64,000 nucleotides of DNA from Bacteroidetes bacterium ADurb.Bin012. GTDB lineage: Bacteria > Bacteroidota > Bacteroidia > Bacteroidales > TTA-H9. The stretch lies in assembly GCA_002071415.1 (NCBI GenBank), contig MWFC01000001.1, forward strand, positions 124,001 through 188,000. The letters run 5' to 3'. The first letter of the stretch is position 1. Each line of letters starts with the position of its first letter. The translations under genes and the position numbers were made by a program. Shown here piece after piece: positions 42,976-52,065 of the stretch. Below the pieces are notes generated by a model. That model saw nothing but the letters and a program-made list of their open reading frames with translations, was not told where the DNA came from and did no database searches.

Positions 42976-43047
42976 GATGATTTTTATAAAAGAAAACTTT
43001 TCCCCTTCACAAAATCTCTAAATTTTACCACAAAATTGATGGTGTAT

Positions 43048-45435
43048 TTAGTTTTTTATAAGTTTTGATTGAGTGACTTGCTGATCCTGAATAACTTGAA
43101 TGATATAAGTCCCGGTGGGCACTAAGTTCAAATCTATTGTCTGGATGATTTCACTAGAAATAGAATTGAAATTTCTTGAAAAAAGGATATTGCCATTCAT
43201 ATCCATTACTCTCAATGATAATGTCTTATGAGAAAATCCTTTCAAATGAATCTTAACAATATGGTGAGCTGGATTTGGATTGATTTCTATGACAGGATTG
43301 CCTTTCGAGATTTCATTTGTACCCGTACAAACGTGAATATTCACCTTCATCATGCTTTCGATTGGGACGAAACAGGGTGCAGTTGGCATGGCAGTCAAAC
43401 GTAGATTTACATGTCCTTTATTGATATCATTGGTTCCCGGGAAATAAATAGTGTTGAGTAGATTGGGTTCGGAAAAATAGCCGTCGCCATAGGTTGACCA
43501 AACAATACTATCCGTGTTGTAAGCTGTTCCATGTAAATAGGCAGGATCTCCCACACAGATGAGGGTGTCTTTGCCAGCGTAGGAGTAAGGGCTAGGGTGG
43601 AGGAAAAGGGTCATCGAGTCGGAAGAAACCGAAATGAGGTCATAACTAAAGGCAGTGAGGGTTAGTTTAACGGAATCGGATTGCTTGTCTTGAGGTCCTA
43701 AAAAATAGATAGCATGTGGTTCATTGGGCTGATTAAAATGGCCATCGCCAGAAGTCGTCCATAGTACAGTACGGTAATTTTGTGCAGAACTATGGAGATT
43801 ATTGTAAGGTATAATGTTGCAAATTAATGTATCAGGTCCGGCGAAAGCCGATACTGAAAAGGAGGTGTCGAATTGGATTTTGGCGATGCGAGTTTTCCAG
43901 CCCGTTTTTATATATTCGGTAGTGAACCAGAATGAAGTATCATCGGAGGGGTCGATGGCCATCATAGCATAATCTCCCCATCGGCCAAAGTTGCTTTGTG
44001 CATAGGAGCCGGTAATGATTTCTGCTTCCTGGAGGTTCATTTGTCCTAAAGGAGCATTAGCCGTACGGCCAGTATACCGTATGGAAGGGGAATATGACTC
44101 ACTGCTGACGGAGTATCCGAGGGCAATATCTCCGATTGTGTTCATGGCTATACTTGGCATCCATCGGTTGAGATCATCAGGAGCCCAGGTCCCTTGTTGA
44201 TATATCTCCCAAGGATTGGAGTCAGTTTTACGGAATTCGTACCACCTTATACCAGCATGTGCTTGTCCATCGAAATCAACCGAATGACAAGCTACCATAG
44301 TTTGATAAGTCCCAAAGTTCCGATATTGCAGACGATACATCAGGCGGTCGGAAAGTGTTTCGAGGCCTTGATTCGTATTAGGTTGAGGAATGCAAGCTCC
44401 ACGGGGTGCATCACAAAAATAGGCATCGAAAGGCGCTACAGCCAAAGAGGTTACAGGTTGGAAGGTGCTGTTATTCACATTATTCCAATCGACATGAAAT
44501 TCCCATATCTTGAAGGCATCTTGAAGAGCTCCCAAACCATCATCGGTGAAATAAGCAAAATAATTGGGAGCGCCCGTTGGAGGAGGATTCCCATCGAAAT
44601 CGGAGGGAAGCATGCTCCATGCCCCAGCATTAGGTGGCAAATCAAAAAGAATCATTCGAGCGTTGGAATCCCCCACCAGCATAGCATCCCGTTCAAAAGC
44701 AGCAGCTGCAACTCTTACATAACTTCCAAACAAATTGAAAGAAGCATAATAAGCATCAGGCCAGATGCCAAATTTTGGATAATCGTTGAAAGCAGGGAAT
44801 TCAAATGCATATTGATAATATGAACCTAAAGGATCGGAAGTTTCTGAAATGGCAATAAGTTGCCAATAAGTTCCATTCGATGTGTTCACGGCAAATTGTG
44901 AGGCTATCCATCTATTGGCCAATTCATCGTATAGGACTATAGGATCGCCATCATTGGTACCAGTCCAAGGCCCAATAAAACCATTCCATAGGGTCGAATT
45001 GTTTACAGGACCAAAAAGCAAATTACCTTGTTTATCGTAAATAGCAAATGAAAGATTTATCATCTGGAAATAATAATCGCGGCCTACATCTCCTTCGGTG
45101 TCAGGTGGATAAACACTATTTACATTGCCTATTCCAGCAAAATTCAATATGGGACCCGCATTCGGAATCGAAGGGGCAGATATCTGCCTTACCGGATCGA
45201 GCTGAGCAGGTGTGAGCTGATGCATGATGGGATGGTGTTCATCAAAAGCAAGATTGCGCACCAGTGAATCTTTCCAGGAACGATCTCTCGCTCCGGGCAA
45301 AACAGCTGCCATTTCAGACAAAGGCTGCGATTTTCTGAAATATGCTGCTCTCTTTACCGTCATTTGTTGTGAAAAAACCAGTTGGGGAAAAAAGACAGCA
45401 ATGAAAATGATGAATAAGCAATGTTTCTTTTTCAT
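43048..45435 (-). CDS. large secreted protein with T9SS type A sorting domain
   Basis: A 795-residue exported protein. I start at ATG 45435 (MKKKHCLFIIFIAVFFPQLVFSQQ, a good signal peptide) because a TAAATTTG box covers 45468-45475. Residues of about 85-540 form one large domain found in many Bacteroidota and related secreted proteins (PPDTEGDVGRDYYFQMINLS, NDGDPIVLYDELANRWIASQ, GRWGDYAMMAIDPSDDTSFW); the pattern suggests a beta-propeller but its function is unknown. Two Ig-like repeats follow (about 545-715), each with W-[ST]-T-x-GDG-x-F, P-N, IYF-G and a VxLxLTA strand. The last 75 residues are a sorting domain (INPNPAHHIVKIHLKGF...GTYIIQVIQD...KLIKN). Confidence 0.85.
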   Translation of the reverse strand: MKKKHCLFIIFIAVFFPQLVFSQQMTVKRAAYFRKSQPLSEMAAVLPGARDRSWKDSLVRNLAFDEHHPIMHQLTPAQLDPVRQISAPSIPNAGPILNFAGIGNVNSVYPPDTEGDVGRDYYFQMINLSFAIYDKQGNLLFGPVNNSTLWNGFIGPWTGTNDGDPIVLYDELANRWIASQFAVNTSNGTYWQLIAISETSDPLGSYYQYAFEFPAFNDYPKFGIWPDAYYASFNLFGSYVRVAAAAFERDAMLVGDSNARMILFDLPPNAGAWSMLPSDFDGNPPPTGAPNYFAYFTDDGLGALQDAFKIWEFHVDWNNVNNSTFQPVTSLAVAPFDAYFCDAPRGACIPQPNTNQGLETLSDRLMYRLQYRNFGTYQTMVACHSVDFDGQAHAGIRWYEFRKTDSNPWEIYQQGTWAPDDLNRWMPSIAMNTIGDIALGYSVSSESYSPSIRYTGRTANAPLGQMNLQEAEIITGSYAQSNFGRWGDYAMMAIDPSDDTSFWFTTEYIKTGWKTRIAKIQFDTSFSVSAFAGPDTLICNIIPYNNLHSSAQNYRTVLWTTSGDGHFNQPNEPHAIYFLGPQDKQSDSVKLTLTAFSYDLISVSSDSMTLFLHPSPYSYAGKDTLICVGDPAYLHGTAYNTDSIVWSTYGDGYFSEPNLLNTIYFPGTNDINKGHVNLRLTAMPTAPCFVPIESMMKVNIHVCTGTNEISKGNPVIEINPNPAHHIVKIHLKGFSHKTLSLRVMDMNGNILFSRNFNSISSEIIQTIDLNLVPTGTYIIQVIQDQQVTQSKLIKN

Positions 45436-45467
45436 GAGTAGTAAAATTGGTAAATTCTTATCCGGCA

Positions 45468-45475
45468 CAAATTTA
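45468..45475 (-). promoter_or_regulatory. -7 box TAAATTTG of the T9SS cargo gene
   Basis: TAAATTTG on the reverse strand matches TAnnTTTG; the predicted leader to ATG 45435 is about 28 bases. It overlaps the first codon of the longer frame, excluding that start. Confidence 0.6.
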
Positions 45476-45626
45476 CATAAACATTTCAGTAAGATATAAT
45501 AAAGTTAGGTTGATTTCAAAAAGGTGGAGAAGTTTATTATTTACCTTTCCAAAGGAGATTCTTTCTAAGCATGGATAGATTCAATTGATATCATCGAATG
45601 TATATTCCGATTCATCTTTGCTTGCT

Positions 45627-46367
45627 CTATCGAATCTTATTTTTCAGGCAGTAATGATTATAGGCCTTTTCGGAAGCTATGTTTCCCAGGCGTATAGATT
45701 TTTTCCAATCCTTGCAAGCACCATCCAGATCGCCACTCATAAATTTGGCGTTTCCTCTGTTATTCAACGCAGGAGAATAGGTCGAATCGATATGCAATGC
45801 TACATCGAAATCAGCGATGGCTTCTTTGTATTTATTCATATTACTCAATGCAATTCCTCTATTATAATAGGCATACATATTCTTAGGCTCGATCTGGATG
45901 ACTTTCGTAAAACAAACATAAGCTTCCTTGAATTGCTTCAAGTATATATGTGCCTCGCCTTTGTACATATAGGCGTAGGTATGGGCAGCATTCAATCTTA
46001 AAGCTTCATCGAATTCCTCTATGGCTTTCTCATATTCTTTTTTTTGTTCGTAAATAAATCCACGAACGAAGAATCCATTTCCATCTTCTGGATTTTTTTC
46101 AATATATTGATTCATATAATTCAAGGCTTCATCATAATTACCCAAGCCAATCAAGGTAGCTGCCTTGGTAAATGTCCATTGGGAATTTTCATCGGTGTCA
46201 GACGTACCTGGTTTAAATGCATCTTGTCCGGGTTGATAAGATTTCTGCGTAGTATCGTGAATGGTAGCGGTTAGATTTTCCTTGGGCAGTTCCTTTTTGC
46301 TTGAATTGCTTTTACAAGCCGAAATTACAACTAAGGCAATCAAGAAGATAGATAAAAAGTGTTTCAT
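45627..46367 (-). CDS. TPR lipoprotein
   Basis: A 246-residue lipoprotein. ATG 46367 (MKHFLSIFLIALVVISACKSN) gives a lipobox ISAC; the longer frame to 46400 would overlap the upstream gene and spoil the signal peptide. From about residue 60 there are five TPR units: NYDEALNYMNQYIEKNPEDG, YEKAIEEFDEALRLNAAHTY, FKEAYVCFTKVIQIEPKNMY, YKEAIADFDVALHIDSTYSP, then a final GNAKFMSGDLDGACKDWKKS. This last 'GDLDGACKDWKKA'-type unit is common in Bacteroidota TPR proteins. Function unknown; likely an envelope adaptor. Last gene of the surE-lpxB run, 29 bases after the upstream TPR gene. Confidence 0.82.
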   Translation of the reverse strand: MKHFLSIFLIALVVISACKSNSSKKELPKENLTATIHDTTQKSYQPGQDAFKPGTSDTDENSQWTFTKAATLIGLGNYDEALNYMNQYIEKNPEDGNGFFVRGFIYEQKKEYEKAIEEFDEALRLNAAHTYAYMYKGEAHIYLKQFKEAYVCFTKVIQIEPKNMYAYYNRGIALSNMNKYKEAIADFDVALHIDSTYSPALNNRGNAKFMSGDLDGACKDWKKSIRLGNIASEKAYNHYCLKNKIR

Positions 46368-46396
46368 ATCTGGAAAGTTTAAAGAAGGCAAAATTA

Positions 46397-47323
46397 TCAA
46401 TCTTTACAGTAATTCATCAAGTATTTTATTGCAGGTTCATATCCAAGTTCTATGGCCATTTTCAAGTCGGCACAGCCAGTATCCATCTGATGCTGGGCAA
46501 GGCGGCTAAGACCTCTTCCTGTGAGAGCTTCAGCGGATGAATCTATGGAATAGGCCATGTTGTAATCCGATTCGGCTTCTGCAAATTTGTAAAGATTAAA
46601 ACTAGCCATAGCGCGGTTAAAATATGCTTCGGCATAATTGGGATTTAAATAAATAACTCGGGTAAAATCTTCGATTGCAGTGTAGTAATAACCAGCTTCG
46701 GCTTTCGCGACGCCACGGCTCAGGATAATTTCTGCATCGTTTGGCAAAAGCGCCAAGGCGGCATCGAAGTCGGCAATGGCCTCGAAGAACCTTCCCAGAT
46801 GATGTTTGCATAAACCCCTATGATACAAAGCTTGAGTATTTTTTGAATCAGATTTGACTAATTTATCGAAGTTCATGAATGCTTGCTCATAATTTTGATG
46901 TTCGAAATCGATGAGGCCTAAATTAAAAAGGGCGTCGGTCATGGTAGTGTCAAGTGAAATAGTCTTTCGAAAGTCTTCCCTGGCCAGGGAATCATTTCCC
47001 AGAGCGTGATAAATCAAACCACGTTGATAGAATACATTGGTTTGCTTTGAGTTGATTCTGGCTGCCTGATCCATATCGAAAAGGGCTTTCTGGAAGTTTC
47101 CTAACTTGTAATAGAGCACACCTCTATTATACCATGCCTCGGGCAGTGTAGGATCTTTATAGATGGCGGTGTTGAAATTCTGGAGGGCCTGTTCTGTATA
47201 TCCCAGACGGGCTGCTGTTATTCCCTGTTTTATGAAATATTCTGCATCATTCTGGGCTGAAGATTCAATAATGAGATTCCAAGAAATAAAAAGCAACAAG
47301 ATAATTTTGAAATATTGTTTCAT
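46397..47323 (-). CDS. secreted TPR protein
   Basis: A 308-residue protein with a signal peptide (FKIILLLFISWNLIIESSAQ) and seven to eight tetratricopeptide repeats that fill the rest. Examples are YTEQALQNFNTAIYKDPTLP, FQKALFDMDQAARINSKQTN, YEQAFMNFDKLVKSDSKNTQ and FFEAIADFDAALALLPNDAE, closing with MDTGCADLKMAIELGYEPAI. It shares the ending style of the downstream lipoprotein, so the pair probably arose by duplication. The ATG overlaps the lpxB stop by 4 bases. Location is periplasm or outer membrane; the partner is unknown. Confidence 0.82.
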   Translation of the reverse strand: MKQYFKIILLLFISWNLIIESSAQNDAEYFIKQGITAARLGYTEQALQNFNTAIYKDPTLPEAWYNRGVLYYKLGNFQKALFDMDQAARINSKQTNVFYQRGLIYHALGNDSLAREDFRKTISLDTTMTDALFNLGLIDFEHQNYEQAFMNFDKLVKSDSKNTQALYHRGLCKHHLGRFFEAIADFDAALALLPNDAEIILSRGVAKAEAGYYYTAIEDFTRVIYLNPNYAEAYFNRAMASFNLYKFAEAESDYNMAYSIDSSAEALTGRGLSRLAQHQMDTGCADLKMAIELGYEPAIKYLMNYCKD

Positions 47324-48441
47324 GATTGTGAAGCAATTACTCGTACGATTTCATTAGCAGCTCTTTTCGAAGCCCCCGGGCCTCCCAACAAATGCCTAAT
47401 TTCGTCGTATCCTTTGCGAATCTCGTTTCTATATCGTTCATCTTTCACTATCTTGTCTATTTCGTCGTATAAACGTGCAGGAGTAAAATAGTTCTGTATG
47501 AGTTCTTTTACTACTTGTCGGCCGGCGATAAGATTAGGTAAGCCGATAAATCCGATTTTTACCATACGTCTGGCAATAAAATAAGAAAGGGGCTGACCTT
47601 TATAACAAATTACCTGAGGCACATTCAGTAAGGCGGTTTCGAGTGAAGCAGTTCCCGAGGTAACTAAAGCTGCATAAGAATGACTCAGCAAATCATAGGT
47701 TTGTCCCTTAGTGATTGCAATTCTATGATGATTGGTAATTGGTTCGAAAAAATTGTCGGGAAGAGAAGGAGCTGCTCCAATCACAAATTGGAATTCAGGG
47801 AAACGCTTTACCATGCTGAGCATCACGGGTAACATCACTTTTATTTCCTGTTTTCGACTGCCCGGCAAAATTGCTATTATAGGCTGGTGATTCAAAGAAT
47901 TTCGACTGAGGAATTCTTCTCGAGAGGGAGGAATATATTCGGAAATAACATCGAGCAAGGGATGCCCTGCATAAAATACCTCAAAATGGTGTTGAGAATA
48001 AAAATCACTTTCGAAAGGAAGTATAGTAATCATGCGGTTGACGTATTTCTTTATGCTACGTACCCGCGATTGATGCCATGCCCAAACCTGTGGTGATACA
48101 TAATAGATGACTTTGATGTTATTTTTTCGGGCAAATTTGGCTATCCTCAAATTAAAACCCGGATAATCGACAAGAATAAGAGCGTGAGGTTGAAAGTTTA
48201 AGATATCGGATTTGCATTCATTTAGAATTTTTATAATGGTAGGGAGATGACCGGCCACTTCGACAAAACCCATAAATGAGAGGTCTCTGTGGTGTTTTAT
48301 GATGTTTACCCCAGCTTTCTTCATCAAATCTCCACCAAAGCCACGGAATTCGGCTTCGCTGTCGAGTTCTTGGATTGCCTTTACCAGATTGGAAGCGTGT
48401 AAATCACCCGAGGCTTCACCTACAATGAGATAGTATTTCAT
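47320..48441 (-). CDS. lpxB: lipid-A-disaccharide synthase
   Basis: Condenses UDP-2,3-diacylglucosamine with lipid X to give the lipid A disaccharide, at the inner membrane. The 373-residue length is normal. Signatures: YLIVGEASGDLHASNLVKAI (about 3-22), the RGFGGDLMKKAGV segment, ALILVDYPGFNLRIAKFARK, IYYVSPQVWAWHQSRVRSIK (about 112-131), ILPFESDFY and IAILPGSRKQEIKVMLP (about 193-209). The acceptor-side TSGTASLETALLNVPQVICY motif (about 266-285) is intact. Other lipid A genes are not in the window. Overlaps both neighbours by 4 bases (ATGA), so it is translated in line with the small membrane protein before it. Confidence 0.95.
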   Translation of the reverse strand: MKYYLIVGEASGDLHASNLVKAIQELDSEAEFRGFGGDLMKKAGVNIIKHHRDLSFMGFVEVAGHLPTIIKILNECKSDILNFQPHALILVDYPGFNLRIAKFARKNNIKVIYYVSPQVWAWHQSRVRSIKKYVNRMITILPFESDFYSQHHFEVFYAGHPLLDVISEYIPPSREEFLSRNSLNHQPIIAILPGSRKQEIKVMLPVMLSMVKRFPEFQFVIGAAPSLPDNFFEPITNHHRIAITKGQTYDLLSHSYAALVTSGTASLETALLNVPQVICYKGQPLSYFIARRMVKIGFIGLPNLIAGRQVVKELIQNYFTPARLYDEIDKIVKDERYRNEIRKGYDEIRHLLGGPGASKRAANEIVRVIASQS

Positions 48442-48728
48442 ATAGTTCCCGCCTTTATCCTTACATAAATAAAATAGCCCAATACAAGGACAAAGACCAT
48501 GGTTAAAACTCCTCTACCTGTGCGTTCGAATTTTCGTCGCATAAAAAAATGTCGGATCAAAACGATTGGGATGATAAGTGAAAGCCAATACATTTGCCAT
48601 GGTTGAAAAAATGGATCTAATCCCGTAATTGCAGTAAGAAGTAAGCCGATGAGCCAGAACAGTATTCCTCCGGTTATCATTCCGAGCAGTCCGGCTAAAA
48701 GTCCAAACCAATAGGTATTCTTATTCAT
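48438..48728 (-). CDS. small membrane protein between surE and lpxB
   Basis: A 96-residue protein with three hydrophobic segments: about 7-33 (WFGLLAGLLGMITGGILFWLIG), 44-62 (QMYWLSLIIPIVLIRHFF) and 74-90 (VLTMVFVLVLGYFIYV). A basic loop (MRRKFERTGRG) lies between the last two. It has no recognised domain. The start overlaps the surE stop by 8 bases and the stop overlaps the lpxB start by 4, so it is a fixed member of the operon. A role linked to lipid A or to inner-membrane processes is possible from position only. Confidence 0.78.
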   Translation of the reverse strand: MNKNTYWFGLLAGLLGMITGGILFWLIGLLLTAITGLDPFFQPWQMYWLSLIIPIVLIRHFFMRRKFERTGRGVLTMVFVLVLGYFIYVRIKAGTI

Positions 48729-49491
48729 TGTTGAATATTTTCTTCAAGTAATCCAAGGCATAATGTGCCGTCATGTCGTACTGAACAGGCATTACCGAAA
48801 TGAAGTTGTTTTCCAAGGCGCAAAGATCACTACCCGGTTGCCCATCGTAATTTATAAAATTCCCCATTATCCAGAAATAATCTCTTTCGCGTGGATCGAG
48901 GCGATGATCGAATTCTTCTTCCCATCTTCCTTCACCCTGATGTGTAATATGAATTCCACGGATTGGTTCACCTCCTGTTTCGGGAATGTTTACATTCAAG
49001 CAGACTCCTCTTGGTAATCCATTTTCGAGAATAATGCGTGCAATTCTGGTAACCCATTCATCGAGGCAACTGAAATTGGCATGGTATGAATAATCACAAA
49101 ACGAAAAACCTATGCTGGGAATATCTAACATGCAACCTTCCAATACAGCTGCCATAGTTCCAGAATACAGAATGTTGATAGAGGCATTAGAACCATGATT
49201 GATGCCCGAAACCAAAAGATCAGGTTTCCGGGGTACGAGAAATTTTTCGGCCAGTTTCACACAATCGACAGGTGTGCCACTTATACCGTATTCCTCATAA
49301 TTTTCTTCCTCGCTAATTTTCTGATAACGCAAAGGAATATTTACGGTGATGGAATGAGCCATCCCCGACTGAGGTTTATCAGGAGCGGCTACAATAACAT
49401 GACCCATGGGCCGCATCATTCGTATCAAGGCTTTGATGCCTGGAGCATTCACTCCATCATCATTGGTAACTAAAATGAGTTTATTATCCAT
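48721..49491 (-). CDS. surE: 5'/3'-nucleotidase SurE
   Basis: A metal-dependent nucleoside monophosphatase, also able to trim short polyphosphates. Metal site: Asp and Asp in LVTNDDGVNAPGI (about 7-19), Ser in PDKPQSGMAHSIT and Asn in LVSGINHGSNAS. The substrate motif GISGTPVDCVKLA and YSGTMAAVLEGC are present. ATG 49491 (MDNKLILVTNDD) is chosen; ATG 49497 adds two residues. A TATTTTTG box at 49505-49512 would start transcription about 3-9 bases before either, so the mRNA is almost leaderless. First gene of surE - membrane protein - lpxB - TPR - TPR. Confidence 0.94.
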   Translation of the reverse strand: MDNKLILVTNDDGVNAPGIKALIRMMRPMGHVIVAAPDKPQSGMAHSITVNIPLRYQKISEEENYEEYGISGTPVDCVKLAEKFLVPRKPDLLVSGINHGSNASINILYSGTMAAVLEGCMLDIPSIGFSFCDYSYHANFSCLDEWVTRIARIILENGLPRGVCLNVNIPETGGEPIRGIHITHQGEGRWEEEFDHRLDPRERDYFWIMGNFINYDGQPGSDLCALENNFISVMPVQYDMTAHYALDYLKKIFNNE

Positions 49492-49504
49492 AAACATTCC
49501 TCTT

Positions 49505-49512
49505 CAAAAATA
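49505..49512 (-). promoter_or_regulatory. -7 box TATTTTTG of the surE-lpxB operon
   Basis: TATTTTTG on the reverse strand matches TAnnTTTG. Its end is only 7 bases before ATG 49497 and 13 before ATG 49491. Confidence 0.5.
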
Positions 49513-49726
49513 AAATAATCTCCACTTAAAATAACTTTACCAAATTTTTTTTCATTTAAAAATGAAACTAATGTCACCATCATTATAAAAAAGAAACATA
49601 TTAAATAACACTTCCTTCGGTAATTTCATTTTTATGAATTAAGTAATTAGAAATATCGAGGTTCATCCTTTTGAATTGACAAAGTTAACAGTATTCTATG
49701 ATAAGGATTAAAATTAAGTTAAACAA

Positions 49727-50308
49727 TCAGAAGGTTTGAAGATGCTTGTATAGGATTTGAGTAGGCAAGCCCATCACGTTGTAAAACGAACCATGAATAG
49801 CTTCTATGCCAATGTATCCGATCCATTCCTGAACGCCATACGAACCGGCCTTATCATATGGAGAATAATAGTCGACATAATATTCGATTTCTTCTTTTTC
49901 AAGTTTTCTAAATCTTACCTCACTTTCGGCCACGAATGTTTCGGTTTTTCTTGATGAACGCAAGCAAATTCCCGTGTATACGAAATGAGTATTGTTAGAG
50001 AGTTGTTTGAGCATGATGATGGCCTCTTGTCTCGAAGAGGGTTTGTTGAGGATGTGATTATTCAGCCAAACAATTGTATCGGCCGTAATCAGAAGAAAGT
50101 TTTCGGGCAGGTCTTCATTATTGAAAGCCAAACTTTTGCGTCGAGCAAGCATCAAAGCGACATCTTTCCCGTGCATATCGAGAGGGTAGTCTTCTGGAGT
50201 TTCTTTTGTAAAGACCAGGAAGGGAAGGTCAAGCCCCGCAAGCAATTGCTGCCTTCTGGGTGAGCGCGAAGCTAAAATAAGAATGTAATCTTGTAGGTTG
50301 GATAGCAT
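49727..50308 (-). CDS. maf: Maf-type nucleoside triphosphate pyrophosphatase
   Basis: A 193-residue house-cleaning enzyme that hydrolyses non-canonical dTTP/UTP or methylated nucleotides to monophosphates. The N-terminal ILASRSPRRQQLLAGLDLPF loop (about 11-30) binds phosphate. Catalytic and specificity residues lie in LITADTIVWLNNHILNKPSS and in EKEEIEYYVDYYSPYDKAGS followed by YGVQEWIGYIGIEAIHGSFY and NVMGLP. The DKAGSYGVQ motif places it with the YhdE (dTTP/UTP) subgroup. The 235-base gap downstream to surE contains no gene. Confidence 0.93.
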   Translation of the reverse strand: MLSNLQDYILILASRSPRRQQLLAGLDLPFLVFTKETPEDYPLDMHGKDVALMLARRKSLAFNNEDLPENFLLITADTIVWLNNHILNKPSSRQEAIIMLKQLSNNTHFVYTGICLRSSRKTETFVAESEVRFRKLEKEEIEYYVDYYSPYDKAGSYGVQEWIGYIGIEAIHGSFYNVMGLPTQILYKHLQTF

Positions 50309-50402
50309 TTCGAAATTTTACCTGGATTGTTTCAATATGATTGAATATCAAAATAATGGTTGATCATTTCTGGTGAAAAACCTCATAAATCTCTCCTATT
50401 GG

Positions 50403-52040
50403 CTATTCGAGGTATTTTCCAACAATAGGCATTCTGCGTCCACTACCGAACGCCTTCTTCGATACCCTGAGGACAGGAGGCGCTTGATATCGTTTATACT
50501 CGTTGGAATTTACCATTTTTAGAATTCGAAGCACCAATGCTGAATCATGACCCTGAGCGATGATTTCTGTCGGTCCTTGCTGTTCCTCTATATAGAGACG
50601 AAGAATGGGATCCAGAATTTCGTATAAGGGCAATGAGTCACTGTCTTTCTGGTTAGGGCGCAATTCTGCCGAAGGTGGTTTTAAAAGGGTACTCTCGGGG
50701 ATGATAGGGCTTTTGCAATTGATATAATGAGCAAGAGCATAAACATCTGTTTTATAGACATCGCCCAAAACCGATAATCCTCCGCACATATCGCCATAAA
50801 GTGTACCATAACCCACGGCAAGTTCGCTTTTATTTGAAGTATTGAGCAAAATATGGCCAAATTTATTCGAAAAAGCCATCAGGATAATTCCTCTAAGGCG
50901 CGCCTGAAGATTTTCTTCGGTGACATCGGAAGGCATTTTCTTGAAAAAATATTCAAATGTGTTTTCTAAACTTTTATACGCCTTATCGATGCTTATTATT
51001 TCAAAATCAACCTCTAATCGTTGAGATAATAGAATAGCGTCAGTAATACTTTGAGGTGCGGTATAGTGAGAGGGTAGAATGAGAGCCTTTACATGATCAT
51101 TCCCAAGTGCTTCCTTTGCTAAAACCAGCACCAATGCCGAATCTATTCCGCCCGAAAGTCCTAGAATGGCATTTTTCAGGTTTAATTTGCCAAAATATTC
51201 CTGTATGCCAAAAACCAGTGCATCATGTATCATTTCTATACGTGAAAGGGGATAATGAGGCAGGGCATTGGATATCGAATGGAGTTTTTTGGTATCGACA
51301 ATCACCATGTCTTCGGCAAAAAGTTTCATGCGTGCTACGATATCTCCATAAATGTCAATAACCATCGAATCTCCGTCGAATATCAAATCGGTATGTGCGC
51401 CCACCTGATTGACGTAAATAAGAGGTATTTGGGATCTTACGGTGTTTTCTTTCAGTATTTTCGGCCTCAGCTCCGTTTGATTGTCGTGAAATGGTGAAGC
51501 CGAAATATTCACCATAAGCGATGGATTTAATTTAAGTAGTTCATCCTGTGGTTTGCATAAATAAAGTGGGTTATTGTCGGTATCAAGTAAATCCTCGCAG
51601 ATGCAAAGCGCAATTCTTTCACCTCTAAATTCAAAAACATCGAACTGCTGGTTGGGTTCAAAGTAGCGATATTCATCGAATATATCATCATCAGGGAGCA
51701 AGGTTTTGCGTTGAATGCCAAGAACTTGTCCTTCATATAATAAAAGTGCAGCATTAAACAAGGGTTTCCCTTTCCTTGTTTCGTTTTTTATGGGACTTCC
51801 CACAATGGCAGCAATATCTCGACAGGCTCGACTAATTTTCTGAACCGATTCTTCGCATTTTTCTATAAAATCATCGAATTCTAATAAATCTTTTGGGGGA
51901 TACCCACATACTGAGAGTTCGGAAAAAATAGCCAGCGAAGCTCCTTTTGATTTTGCTTCCTGTATAGATTGGATGATTTTTTTTGTGTTTCCTTCGAAGT
52001 CACCAATGATGTAATTGAGTTGAATCAGAGCTATCTTCAT
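50403..52040 (-). CDS. nadE: glutamine-dependent NAD+ synthetase
   Basis: Amidates deamido-NAD with ammonia released from glutamine; last step of NAD synthesis. I start at ATG 52040 (MKIALIQLNYIIGDFEGN), giving 545 residues; the longer frame adds 28 residues inside the upstream gene. The nitrilase-like glutaminase domain has the triad Glu41 (IFSELSVCGYPP), Lys112 (RKTLLPDDD) and Cys148 (CICEDL). The C-terminal synthetase domain carries the PP-loop LGLSGGIDSALV (SGGIDS at 296-301) and GTLYGDMCGGLSVLGDVYKT. It ends in SKKAFGSGRRMPIVGKYLE. 25 bases after the PorT-like gene. Confidence 0.95.
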   Translation of the reverse strand: MKIALIQLNYIIGDFEGNTKKIIQSIQEAKSKGASLAIFSELSVCGYPPKDLLEFDDFIEKCEESVQKISRACRDIAAIVGSPIKNETRKGKPLFNAALLLYEGQVLGIQRKTLLPDDDIFDEYRYFEPNQQFDVFEFRGERIALCICEDLLDTDNNPLYLCKPQDELLKLNPSLMVNISASPFHDNQTELRPKILKENTVRSQIPLIYVNQVGAHTDLIFDGDSMVIDIYGDIVARMKLFAEDMVIVDTKKLHSISNALPHYPLSRIEMIHDALVFGIQEYFGKLNLKNAILGLSGGIDSALVLVLAKEALGNDHVKALILPSHYTAPQSITDAILLSQRLEVDFEIISIDKAYKSLENTFEYFFKKMPSDVTEENLQARLRGIILMAFSNKFGHILLNTSNKSELAVGYGTLYGDMCGGLSVLGDVYKTDVYALAHYINCKSPIIPESTLLKPPSAELRPNQKDSDSLPLYEILDPILRLYIEEQQGPTEIIAQGHDSALVLRILKMVNSNEYKRYQAPPVLRVSKKAFGSGRRMPIVGKYLE

Positions 52041-52065
52041 AAGATCCGATCTAACGCTTTGATTA

